Below, in pieces: positions 53,201-62,600 of a DNA stretch of 64,000 nt. The DNA lies in the NCBI RefSeq assembly GCF_003970675.1, contig NZ_CP034562.1, positions 2,418,001 to 2,482,000 of the forward strand. The letters run 5' to 3'. The notes beneath the pieces were generated by a model. That model did not search any database and was not told the DNA's origin. It worked only from the letters and a program-made list of their open reading frames with translations. Position numbers and translations under genes: made by a program. Source of the DNA: Flammeovirga pectinis. Its GTDB lineage: Bacteria; Bacteroidota; Bacteroidia; Cytophagales; Flammeovirgaceae. The stretch's first letter is position 1; every line of letters begins with the position of its first letter.

Positions 53201-54683
53201 GTACTTTACTAAAACAAGCAAGCGGTGTATCATCACCCATAGAACCTGTATCTTCTTTACCCATTTCAATCATTGGGCGAATTACTTGTTCTAATACCTC
53301 ATTTGTATAGTTATGGTATCTTTGCTTATCAACAATATCATCATAACGGTAATCATCCATAGTTAAGAAGTTCTTATCTACGTGTTCCATTAAGTATGCA
53401 CTGTTCTCATGAATCCACTTACCCCAAGGGCGAGATTCTTTAAGATAAGTATTGATTTCCTCGTGTTTAAGGATCGTTCCGTAACGTAAATCAATACCAA
53501 TCATCTGACCTGACTGTAGTTTACCTTGTTCCTTAATATTACTTTCCGCTAGGTCAATAACACCATATTCAGAACTAATGATAATTCTATCGTCATTTGT
53601 TACAATATATTTTGCTGGTCTTAAGCCATTTCTATCAAGGATACAACCTAAATGTCTACCGTCACATAAGTTAAGGGCAGCTGGTCCATCCCATGCTTCA
53701 AAATTACTTGCAGCATATTCGTAGAATGATCTTAATTTAGCATCTAAATTTGGTACGTTTTGCCAAGGCGCAGGCACTAATGAACGTGCTGCTTGGAAGA
53801 AATCCATTCCTGCAGTTACCAAAAATTCGAATACATTATCTAAAGATGCACTATCCGAACCATCAGGCACTAATATTGGGAAGATTCTATCCAATTCTTC
53901 CTCTGTAAACACATCACTTTTTAATACCTCTTCCTTAATTGTAAAGTTAAATCTATTTGCTTGAATAGAGTTAATTTCACCATTATGAGCTAAAGTTCTA
54001 AAAGGTTGTGCCAAACGCCATTGTGGTAATGTGTTTGTAGAGAAACGTTGATGAAATACTGCAAACGTCACTTCGAATTCGTCTTGACCTAAGTCTAAGA
54101 ATAATTCTTTAATGTGCGTTGGCATCACCAAACCTTTATAAGAAATTACTTTCTCAGAGAATGAAGGAATATAGAAACCTTCATCATTAGAAAGTTTATG
54201 TTCAACTTCTTTTCTTGTTAAGTATAGTAACGCAGAGAAGCGCTTTGTAGACATTAATGCGTTTGGAACAACAAATGCCTGAACAATTTCAGGTAGTAGT
54301 TCAAAAGCTTGCTTACCTAATACTTCAGTATTTAAAGGTACTTTTCTAAAGAATAATACTTTTAAATCATTTTTCTCACAGTATTCTGAGAATACTTCTT
54401 TTTGTTTCTTCTCGTCAGTTAAGAACATCATTGCCACTGCATATCTTTGCGGCAAATCAATTCCATTCAATTCTGCCTCTTTACGCATAAAGCGGTCAGG
54501 CATTGAAAACAAGAATCCACTACCATCACCACTAACACCATCGGCTGCAATAGCTCCACGGTGAATCATACGTGATAAGGCTTCAATAGCGTCTAAAGTC
54601 ATTTGCCTCGAAGGATTCGCTTTGTAGTTGGCAATCATACCAAAACCACAATTATCCTTAAAGGCCGTTAATCTGTGTTCCAT
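50250..54683 (-). CDS. gltB: Glutamate synthase large subunit
   Basis: This 1477-residue subunit has a class II glutamine amidotransferase domain with nucleophile Cys12 (DNCGFGMIA). The propeptide would therefore be only 11 residues. A central domain follows, then the FMN/2-oxoglutarate domain (MSLGSISPEAHEALAQAMN, NSGEGGEDP) with the 3Fe-4S cysteines in GCKILRVCHLNKCSVGIAT (C-x5-C-x4-C). The C-terminal beta-helix has the repeated G-x2-G-x2-G motifs (GGKLFVRGKVGERFAVRN). All expected elements are intact. The gene heads the gltBD operon, with a -7 box at 54835 and a foldable leader of about 145 nt. Confidence 0.96.
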   Translation of the reverse strand: MEHRLTAFKDNCGFGMIANYKANPSRQMTLDAIEALSRMIHRGAIAADGVSGDGSGFLFSMPDRFMRKEAELNGIDLPQRYAVAMMFLTDEKKQKEVFSEYCEKNDLKVLFFRKVPLNTEVLGKQAFELLPEIVQAFVVPNALMSTKRFSALLYLTRKEVEHKLSNDEGFYIPSFSEKVISYKGLVMPTHIKELFLDLGQDEFEVTFAVFHQRFSTNTLPQWRLAQPFRTLAHNGEINSIQANRFNFTIKEEVLKSDVFTEEELDRIFPILVPDGSDSASLDNVFEFLVTAGMDFFQAARSLVPAPWQNVPNLDAKLRSFYEYAASNFEAWDGPAALNLCDGRHLGCILDRNGLRPAKYIVTNDDRIIISSEYGVIDLAESNIKEQGKLQSGQMIGIDLRYGTILKHEEINTYLKESRPWGKWIHENSAYLMEHVDKNFLTMDDYRYDDIVDKQRYHNYTNEVLEQVIRPMIEMGKEDTGSMGDDTPLACFSKVQRNFTDYFRQKFAQVTNPPIDPLREKMVMSTAVTFGRNNNILIDGPMNAHRLKAMSPILSYEHFEVLRKFGTEGESLYDYQYNTKSFSTVFTNDLQASLIKLGEEVEVSVRDEDTAIVMLDDRGLSKDNQLIPMAMAAGYISNYLANKGLRSNVSIVAITGEVNDSHSAAVMLAMGVTGIYPYLLFGTALQVAENVGATTYMTRKKALIKVQKALNAGLLKIMSKMGIATIESYQNSSLFDAIGLSREIVESCFVRSEALIPGLSFADIEERVKSYRKAAFKTRYIKKMYPLEVGSFYKYAENGEFHDFAPTVAKSLRKFAVTGRKEDYADLRDQVNNRGLRMIRDFFEFKSDRKSISIDQVEPVEAITKRFTSAAMSLGSISPEAHEALAQAMNQIGGQSNSGEGGEDPVRFGTNKNSKIKQVASGRFGVTPHYLRNAEEIQIKVAQGAKPGEGGQLPGAKVTPLIASLRCTIPGVTLISPPPHHDIYSIEDLAQLIFDLKQVNPKARICVKLVSTAGVGTIAVGVAKAYADKIIISGADGGTGAAQLGSIKFAGNPWELGLAEAHNALKVNGLRDFVEVQTDGGLKTGLDLVKAAMIGAESFAFGTSLLTTIGCKILRVCHLNKCSVGIATQSEQLRAYYMGTVKGVVNYLQAMAQEVREILAELGYTSMDEIIGHSRLLKVVDDEFAQKFDFKDVLYYTEGKNIREKASNDPFDPNEYEQAILEELMPVIKGPHYRTVLDKEIVNTNRSFGARISGQIAEFHGKKGLPKECISINLKGTAGQSFGCLLSHGMLLSLRGTGNDYVGKGMSGGQIIITPRDGESEGRSLAGNTCLYGATGGKLFVRGKVGERFAVRNSGALAVVEGTGDHPCEYMTGGTVVILGDTGNNFGAGMTGGVAFVYDKTNSFIDKMNQELIKARRIDTDEGDEGRFYLQRILRSYLFRTGSTQAKHILDHFREEVRYFYMVTSKDMKSPLNPMEGN

Positions 54684-54721
54684 AATAAAGCGTCTTCCAA
54701 TTTTCGATATTTGTTGACCTT

Positions 54722-54811
54722 TGATGAAGCCGGTTTGTTAGCTACAGTAATTAGTATAGCAATATGCTAAGATTATTAGCTGTGTGTAATTGCTTCTGTC
54801 TAACTTCATCA
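54722..54811 (-). ncRNA. Candidate structured 5' leader (riboswitch-like) of gltB
   Basis: On the minus-strand transcript an outer helix (TGATGAAG at 54811-54804 with CTTCATCA at 54729-54722) encloses about 74 nt. Inside, GTTAG/CTAAC and ACAG/CTGT can extend the stem. A terminal hairpin forms from TTAGCATA and TATACTAA (loop TTGC, 54751-54770). A competing hairpin (GCTAA/TTAGC) and a second ACAG copy allow mutually exclusive folds. The element lies between the -7 box at 54835 and the gltB ATG. No known riboswitch class is recognised, and AT-rich sequence makes chance pairing possible. Confidence 0.4.
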
Positions 54812-54834
54812 GAGTTTTTTGTTCACAACACTGT

Positions 54835-54842
54835 CAAATATA
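54835..54842 (-). promoter_or_regulatory. -7 element of gltBD
   Basis: On the minus strand the box reads TATATTTG, an exact TAnnTTTG match about 150 bases upstream of the gltB ATG. It implies a long leader. No clear -33 TTG is visible. Confidence 0.5.
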
Positions 54843-55023
54843 AGAGTAATTTTTATTAAATCATTAAAAAATTACACCTTTCAATGAATATTTTGCATTA
54901 ATAAGATGTTTTGTCACAAAATCACAAAATCTAGTTTTAAATATAACAAACATCAGTAAGTAGTTTAAAATTGTATTTTATACATTTTTAAATTTCATGT
55001 TTTAATGCAAAAAGTATATTTTT
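54843..55023. other. Upstream part of the gltB-crp/fnr intergenic region
   Basis: Very AT-rich sequence between the gltB promoter and the end of the Crp/Fnr-family gene. It holds a short direct repeat (TCACAAAA twice, 54914-54930). I see no ORF and no clear terminator for the Crp/Fnr gene. Confidence 0.4.
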
Positions 55024-55707
55024 CTATTGATTTTCTTGTTGTAAATAAGAAAGGAGTTCTTCTTTATTTTTTAATGTAATACTAGTTCGAGTGTAGTCTA
55101 TTATGCCTTGTTTCTTATACTTGCTCATTAATTTAGATACAGTCTCTCGGGACGTACCAATTAATTTAGCCATATCATTCTGAGAATAATGATGTTTTAC
55201 AATTTCATTATCTTTAAAATTCTCCTCAAATATATCCTTGATAAATTCTATTAACCGTTCTTCAGCATCTTTGCAAACAAGAATTTCTAATCGCCTTTCT
55301 ATTTTTTTTACTCGTAAACCAATCAATTTGTAGATAAACAAACCAAACCGTTCATTATCTCTCATCAATTGTCTCATTTTATCAATAGATAGTAAGCATA
55401 ATGCTGTATTATCGCCTTCAGCTATAGCATATTCTTCTCTTTCGCTTTGACCTAAAAGTACTTTTTCACCAAAAATTTCACCTTTGGTTAATAAAAGTTT
55501 AACTATCTCCTCTCCTTCTTGATTGTATTTACACAGTTTTACTTTCCCTTTACTCACTAGATATAGCTTTTGTTCTGTATCTTCTGGGAAATAAATAACT
55601 TCTCCTTTTTTAAAAAGAAGACCATTGTTTTTAAAGTAACTATTGATTTTTGTTGGGCATAAAATTGAGTACAAATCAAAATTATGCATGTGCCAGAGTG
55701 TTTCCAT
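55024..55707 (-). CDS. Crp/Fnr-family transcriptional regulator
   Basis: This 227-residue regulator has an N-terminal cyclic-nucleotide-binding beta-roll (KKGEVIYFPEDTEQKLYLVSKGKVKL, LTKGEIFGEKVLL), a long dimerisation helix, and a C-terminal winged helix. The recognition helix TSRETVSKLMSKYKKQGI carries Arg-Glu-x3-Lys, close to the Arg-Glu-x3-Arg that reads GTGA in E. coli CRP. There is no FNR-type cysteine cluster (Cys17, 59, 104 and 145 are scattered), so it is not an obvious oxygen sensor by a 4Fe-4S cluster. It is the second gene after ttcA (45-base gap). A good candidate target is the palindrome before focA-pflB. Confidence 0.9.
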   Translation of the reverse strand: METLWHMHNFDLYSILCPTKINSYFKNNGLLFKKGEVIYFPEDTEQKLYLVSKGKVKLCKYNQEGEEIVKLLLTKGEIFGEKVLLGQSEREEYAIAEGDNTALCLLSIDKMRQLMRDNERFGLFIYKLIGLRVKKIERRLEILVCKDAEERLIEFIKDIFEENFKDNEIVKHHYSQNDMAKLIGTSRETVSKLMSKYKKQGIIDYTRTSITLKNKEELLSYLQQENQ

Positions 55708-55752
55708 AATAATAAGAAGAAAGGTGTAAATAAAACTCCAGGCTATTAGTTT

Positions 55753-56559
55753 TTAAGACTTAACAGGTGGTTCTAACATTTTAAAGAGATTATAATCGTA
55801 TAATTCTTTATCCATCAAATGTGAAGGTGATACATTTTTGATTGCATTAAAAATCACTTCTGTTCTATTCGGATAATTAACTTCCCAATCTTTCAGCATC
55901 CCTTTTACCATTTGCCTTTGTAATTTAGGTTGTGAACCACATAAGTTGCAAGGAATAATAGGAAATTGTTTAAGCTCAGAATATTCTTCTATATCTTTTT
56001 CTTTGCAATAAGCCAGAGGGCGAATTACGATATGCTTTTGATCGTCTGTTTTGTAAATAGGAGGCATTGCTTCCAACTTACCACTAAAAAACATATTTAA
56101 TAGGAAGGTCTCAATGATGTCTTCTCTATGATGACCTAATGCTATTTTTGTAATACCCATTTCAGAAGCTGCAGTATACAATGTTCCTCTTCGTAAACGA
56201 GAACATAAACTACACATTGTTTTACCTTCTTCTAACTTTTCTGTAACAATTGAGTAGGTATCTTTATTTAAGATTTTATAGTTTACCCCTAATCCATCTA
56301 AATATTCTGGTAATATATGTTCTGGAAAACCTGGTTGTTTTTGATCTAAGTTGACAGCAACTATTTCAAAATCATATTTTTTTGTATGCTGAACATGTAA
56401 TAATATGTTAAGCATTGTATAACTATCTTTACCACCAGAAAGGCAAACCATAATCTTGTCACCATCTTCAATTAAATTATAATCATCGATAGCTTTCCAG
56501 ACGTTACGGTGTAAACGTTTCTGTAATTTTACTTGCTCGGGAGTGAATTCTGCTGTCAT
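55753..56559 (-). CDS. ttcA: tRNA 2-thiocytidine biosynthesis protein TtcA
   Basis: This 268-residue PP-loop ATPase thiolates cytidine 32 of tRNAs using an iron-sulfur cluster. The PP-loop [10 protein letters not shown] follows the N-terminal helix. Cluster-binding CxxC pairs are [11 protein letters not shown] and [15 protein letters not shown], and [17 protein letters not shown] is also conserved. The frame opens at a GTG at 56577, but that codon lies within a consensus -7 box (56577-56584), so the ATG at 56557-56559 ([13 protein letters not shown]) is the start. The Crp/Fnr regulator follows on the same strand. Confidence 0.94.
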   Translation of the reverse strand: MTAEFTPEQVKLQKRLHRNVWKAIDDYNLIEDGDKIMVCLSGGKDSYTMLNILLHVQHTKKYDFEIVAVNLDQKQPGFPEHILPEYLDGLGVNYKILNKDTYSIVTEKLEEGKTMCSLCSRLRRGTLYTAASEMGITKIALGHHREDIIETFLLNMFFSGKLEAMPPIYKTDDQKHIVIRPLAYCKEKDIEEYSELKQFPIIPCNLCGSQPKLQRQMVKGMLKDWEVNYPNRTEVIFNAIKNVSPSHLMDKELYDYNLFKMLEPPVKS

Positions 56560-56576
56560 TTTAAATAAATTTTCCA

Positions 56577-56584
56577 CAAAGGTA
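56577..56584 (-). promoter_or_regulatory. -7 element of ttcA
   Basis: On the minus strand the box reads TACCTTTG, an exact TAnnTTTG match. A TTG at 56602-56600 lies 15 bases upstream. It predicts a leader of about 12 nt and rules out the GTG start at 56577. Confidence 0.5.
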
Positions 56585-56634
56585 CAAGAAAGATTCTTTC
56601 AACCCATGTGGAAAAACTAAATGATTATATATAA

Positions 56635-59600
56635 TTACTTAACGACAACAAATTTTAATGGCTGTCCAATAATTTCATCGCCTTGAAAATGCTGTACAAT
56701 ATATACTCCTGTCGGTAATGAATTGACATCTATAGAATATGTATTTCCTGTAAACCTGTCTTCCAAAATCTTTTTACCATTGGTATTAGAAACGATATAA
56801 GAACAATCAATTAATGATAATGGAGCCGAAATATTAACTATATCAGAAGATGGATTTGGATATACCTCCCATTCTATCTTATCTGAAGGGTTAATTGACA
56901 AAATAGGGTCAGAAGAAGTTAATGCAGATACATTTAAACGTATTGCCTGATATATCTCTTTAGTAAGATTATTCTGTACGAAAGCTATTACTTCTGCTTG
57001 GTCTGTATCATAAACTTGTGGGTTATCCCATTCTACCGTAAATGTTTCTGAACTACCAGTTACCCAACTTCTACCCACAAAACTTGTTCCTTCTGCTCCT
57101 GGTGCTGGACTCATAGACTTCATTACATCTGTATGAGTTGACAAACCTCTGCTTACTTCGATTCCAAATATTTCTCTTTCTACTGTTACTAGATGAACAA
57201 CTATTTCCGTTTCATCAGAAGAGAATTCGGTATTAGCTGTGATCGTAATTTCAATTTCATTAGTACTACCAATAGAAGGTAATTGTAAACTTATATCAAA
57301 TTCAGGATCTAATAAAGCACGAGTAGCAATATAATTCTGATAATTATCAATAAAATCATCTGTATGTCCTTGAAAACTATTACCATCTACAATAGTATTA
57401 GGAGCATCTGTTATCCCATAATAAAACTTTCTACCACTTGAAGGTTCAGGATTATCAGTATTTAGAGAGTCTGAATATCCACTTAATTTTATATGATAAT
57501 TAATAGCAAAAGCATCTTCACTTAGGTAGTTTAAAACAGAATCTAATCTAGGGAATGACCTTGAATCTGACAGTTGTCCCGCATTTGTCATTGATTCTAA
57601 AACAACCACTTTTTTACGATTACCTATAAATACATTATCAATTACAACACCCTCATGTACCAAGGCTGAATTTGAACGAAATGCAAACCTAAATTGTAAA
57701 TGCTCTTGTCCTATAAATTGATCTAAGCTATGACGGATGGATTTAAACTCTCTAAAAATCGCTCCTTCTTCTACTGTACTACCTGACCAACCAATTGGGT
57801 TATCTCCTGAAAGTAATAGTTGATTACCTGGATTAATACTTACATCCTCACTGTTATACCAATTTATAGGGTCGTCCACACTTCCTAAGATATTCCATGT
57901 TTGACCTGAATCTAGAGAGTACTGTAATGTTAAACCATCTACATCTGTTTCCATATCAAATTGCATATCAAAAGTTATCATTGGTCGAGACAAGCCAGAT
58001 ATATCAAAAGAAGGAGTATATAGGAATGAATGCTCATTAAAATGGTAATTAGATGATAAATTTGTTACCCACGCATTTGTTTCAGTCATTAGATCTGTTC
58101 CGCTTGCAATACCATAATCCCAACTTGATGAATCACCTCGATGTACCCAATCACCATCTGAAGAGTTGAAATTTTCTATATATTCATCATCTTCAGAAAT
58201 TAATGAAACTCTTGGAAGTACATATACTTTTTCTGTAAGAATTTTAGAACACCCCTTTGTGGTAGTTACCATTAATTCTACATCATATTCACCTACTTGA
58301 GAATAACGGTGTCTTGTAGCTCCAGTTACGTTTGTTAGAGCATCAATAATTTCAATTGTACCATCTCCAAAATCCCACTGCCAAACTGATAATGTATCTA
58401 TTTCATTAGCCATTGATGTTTCCATAAAAAGCATATCTGCTCCAAATTCAGAAACACTCCATTCAAAAGCTACCTCAGGAGGCGTACCTATGAATATCGT
58501 TTCTGTAGAGGATATTTCCGAACAACCTTGGTTTGTGATGACAGTTAATACTACAGTTTTAAAACCTGCTGTATTAAATGTATATTGATAGCTTGCTGCT
58601 GTAAGTGAATCCGTTAAAGTCACTGAAGATTCTCCTACCCCAAAATCATATTGCCAACTAATTATATTCGTAGAATCTTGTAAAACAGATTCATCTCTAA
58701 ATTCTACAGTTCTAGTATCACAAAATACATCGTATCCAAATGCCGTAACAGGTACATCAACTATTGTAAACGACCTTTCAATAAAATCTAAACATCCATT
58801 TTCATTAGTATATGTATATCTTATTGTTTGAACTCCTAAAGGAGAATTTTCTAATACAACTTCATTATTAGTTCGTATTAAAGCACCTGTCGGAGATGTT
58901 AAAACTCCACCAGAAACAGTTGTAATAATTAATGGATTATTATCTGATTTACAAAATACATCTCCATCTTCAATCCCAAACAGATCAAATACTGGCAATG
59001 GGTGTACCACAATATTTAATTGAGTTGCACTTCCTTCACAACCTAAGTGAGTATCAGTTACATAATAAGTATACGTTGTTTCTGCAGTAACCACGGTATT
59101 ATCAGTAGGCGTAAATGTATTTGTAGTACCTACAGTATTGGTTAAAGACGCATCACTATACCAAGTAATATCATCTACTAACCCTGTTACAATCATTGGT
59201 TGTAATACATCTCCTGAACAATAATTAAGCGTAGCTGTAACACTAGGATTACCGGGGGTTTTATTAACAACAAATGTTACTTGAGTAGTATCACTTTCAC
59301 AACCATTAACTGTTTGAGTTACAAAATATTTTTGACTGAAGTCCGAAGAACTATTTGGATCTGGAGGGGTAAAAGAAGTAGTTGTGGAAACTATACTTGT
59401 TAACGCAACATCATCATACCATTTTATATTTATACCAGCTATGACAGTTATTGGTTGAATAACATCACCAGAACAATATATAGGGTTTGAATTATCTATT
59501 ATTGGTTTTGTAGGTGTAGGGTAAACTGGGATATCAACTTTTTGAGGTAATGATTCACAACCATCTGTTCCTACTTGAACTACCCAATAATTAAGAGTAT

Positions 59601-62600
59601 CTAGAGTCGAATAGGTTGGCGCTACCCTAGCAGGATCAAATGTCTGGTTTACTGACTCTAGTGATGTAAGATCTATATCAGAATACCACTTAAAGGTTGC
59701 TCCGGTTTCACCTACAACAGTTATAGGTAAAATTGTTTCTGCTTCACAATAAGGTGTAATATCAGGAACTGAAGGTATTGCTGGTAATGCATTAATTATA
59801 ATATCTACAGCCGCAGTTGGAGATTCGCAACCATTGATTGTACTTGTTGCATAAAAACTAACAATAGAATCATTTAGAACATTTGTTGAAAAAGAGGGTC
59901 GATAGTTATTGCCTGATCCTAAATAGTTTACTCCTGAAGCATCTGAATACCATTGAACATTTACACCTGTATCAATTGTTAAAATAGACAAGGTTCCACC
60001 TGAACATAGAGCTGCTGGAGCATTAAAAGTAGGAGGAGAAGGAGTTTTATAAATTTGAATTGAAATTAAAGTTGATGGACTTTCACAGCCATTCATTGTT
60101 TCAGTTACATAATATGTAACTAAAGAATCCGAAGATACATTTGTATTTACTATAGGAGTATATGAGACACCAAGACCAACTTGAGTAGATAATACCGCAT
60201 CTGAATACCATTTAATATTTGAACCTGTTGTGACATTTATTGCTTGAATAATGTCTCCAGAACAATAAACAGGGTTAGGATTATCTATTACAGGTTTTAA
60301 AGGTGTAGGGTAAACTGTAATATCAACTTTTTGAGGTAATGACTCACAACCATCTGTTCCTACTTGAACTACCCAATAATTAAGAGTATCTAAGGTCGAA
60401 TAAGCTGGTGCTACTCTCATAGGATCAAATGTCTGATTTACTGAAGCTAACAGAGTTAGATCTGAATCAGAATACCATTTGTAGGTTGCTCCTGTTTCTC
60501 CTGAAGCTGTCATAGGTAAAATTACTTCTGCCTCACAATAAGGTGTAATATTTGGAACAGAAGGTGAAGCAGGTAATGCATTAATTATAATACTTACTTC
60601 TGTAGTTGTTGACTCACAACCATTTATTGTACTCGTCGCATAATAGCTTACAGTGGAATCATTTAGTACATCTGTTGCAAAAGAAGGTAAATAATTATTA
60701 CCAGATCCTAAATAATTTATGCCTGCTGCATCTGAATACCATTGTACATTTATTCCTGTAGCAATTGTTAAACTTGATAGAGTTCCTCCTGAACACATTG
60801 CTAAAGGAGTATTAATGCTAGGTACATCTGGTGTTTTATAAATTTGAATGGAAACTAAGGTTGAGGGACTTTCACAACCATTTAATGTCTCTGTTACATA
60901 ATATATTACTGATGAATCTGAAGATACATTTGTATTTAATGCAGGTGTAAAAGAATCTCCAAAACCAACTTGAGTAGAGAGTAATGCATCCGAATACCAT
61001 TTAATATTTGCACCCGCAGTAGACACAGATAAACTATTAACAATATCTCCAGAACAATAGGTGAGATTCGGATTATCAATTACAGGTTTTATAGGTGTAG
61101 GATAAACTGGAATATCAACTTTTTGAGGTAATGATTCACAACCATCAGTTCCTACTTGAACTACCCAATAATTAAGAGTATCTAAGGTTGAATAAGTTGG
61201 TGCTACTCTCATGGGATCAAATGTCTGATTTACTGAAGCTAACAGAGTTAAATCTGAATCAGAATACCATTTGTAGGTTGCTCCTGTTTCTCCTGAAACT
61301 GTAATAGGTAAAATTATTTCTGCCTCACAATAAGGTGTAATATTTGAAACTGACGGTAAAGCAGGTAATGCATTAATTATAATACTTACTTCTGTAGTTA
61401 CTGACTCACAACCATTTATTGTACTTGTCGCATAATAGCTTACAGTAGAATCATTTAAAACATCTGTAGGAAAAGAAGGTAAATAATTATTCCCTGATGC
61501 TAAGTAATTATTCCCTGATGCATCTGAATACCACTGTACATTTGTACCTGATAAAATTGTCAAACTTGATAAAGTTCCTCCAGAACACATAACAGCAGGC
61601 AAATTGACCGTAGGAGGATTAGGTGTTTTATAAATTTGAATAGAGACTAATGTTGACGGACCTTCACAGCCATTTGTTGTCTCTGTTACATAATAAGTTA
61701 CTGATGAATCTGAAGATACATTTGTATTTAATGCGGGTGTAAATGTGTCTCCAAAGCCTACTTGTGTAGAAAGAACAGCATCTGAATACCATTTAATATT
61801 AGTACCTGCAGTTGCTACAGATAAACTATTCACTATCTCCCCAGAACAATATGTAGTTTGATTTGCTGCATGTAATAATGGAGCAACTGGCTTAGAGTAT
61901 ATTAGAATATCAACTTGTAGTGGATCACTTGTACAAACATCAGTATTTGTTTGTACTACATAATAACTAACAGTAGTTAGTGCTGAAACATTCGGTGCAT
62001 TACTTGGAGTTAACGTATTCGATGAACTTACTACAGATGTCAAACCCACATCAGAATACCACACAAATGAAGCTCCTGTCTCTCCTGTTACTTGAATTGG
62101 TGCTAGTGCAACATCATTTGAGCAATATGAAGGTACCGAACTTGTTAATGAAGGGATTGAAGGCAATGGTTTTACATATAAAGTGTCATTAATACTTAAC
62201 AAACATCCTTCTAAATTATCATAAGTATAAGTAATTATATGCATTGAGTAATCACTTGTGCTTGTTTCTCCTGCTGCTACAGATGCTACAGATGGATTAA
62301 AAGAGGCTGTTCCATCCATGTTTGATGTTAATCCTCCACTACTAATAGTATAAGTTCCATTCCCTGCATAAGCAGACAATCCTTCCATTGGAGTAATTAA
62401 GACATCTCCGTCACTGTAACATACCGAATCAGAAGATGAACTAAAAGCCAAACCTACTTCATCAAAACCATATATAGTGACAACAGAATCTGCATCATTT
62501 AAACATCCAACACCATCCGTATAACTAAAAGTGATCGTATAATCTTCATCACTATCATAAATATCCAATCCCATCTGAGATGGGATAAAGTATGCTGTTC

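Noticed and set aside
54914-54930. TCACAAAA direct repeat upstream of gltB as a regulator site
   Set aside because: Only two short copies and no symmetry or promoter-linked spacing.
55024-55707. Regulator as a true oxygen-sensing FNR
   Set aside because: The cysteines are scattered and none form the clustered N-terminal set needed for a 4Fe-4S FNR.
55024-56559. ttcA-crp/fnr adjacency as evidence of a shared function
   Set aside because: Both genes are common, no joint regulatory site was found, and the proximity of fnr and ttcA that I recall in E. coli may be coincidental.
56560-56577. GTG start of ttcA at 56577
   Set aside because: The codon is part of a consensus -7 box on the same strand; the ATG at 56559 begins the normal TtcA N-terminus.
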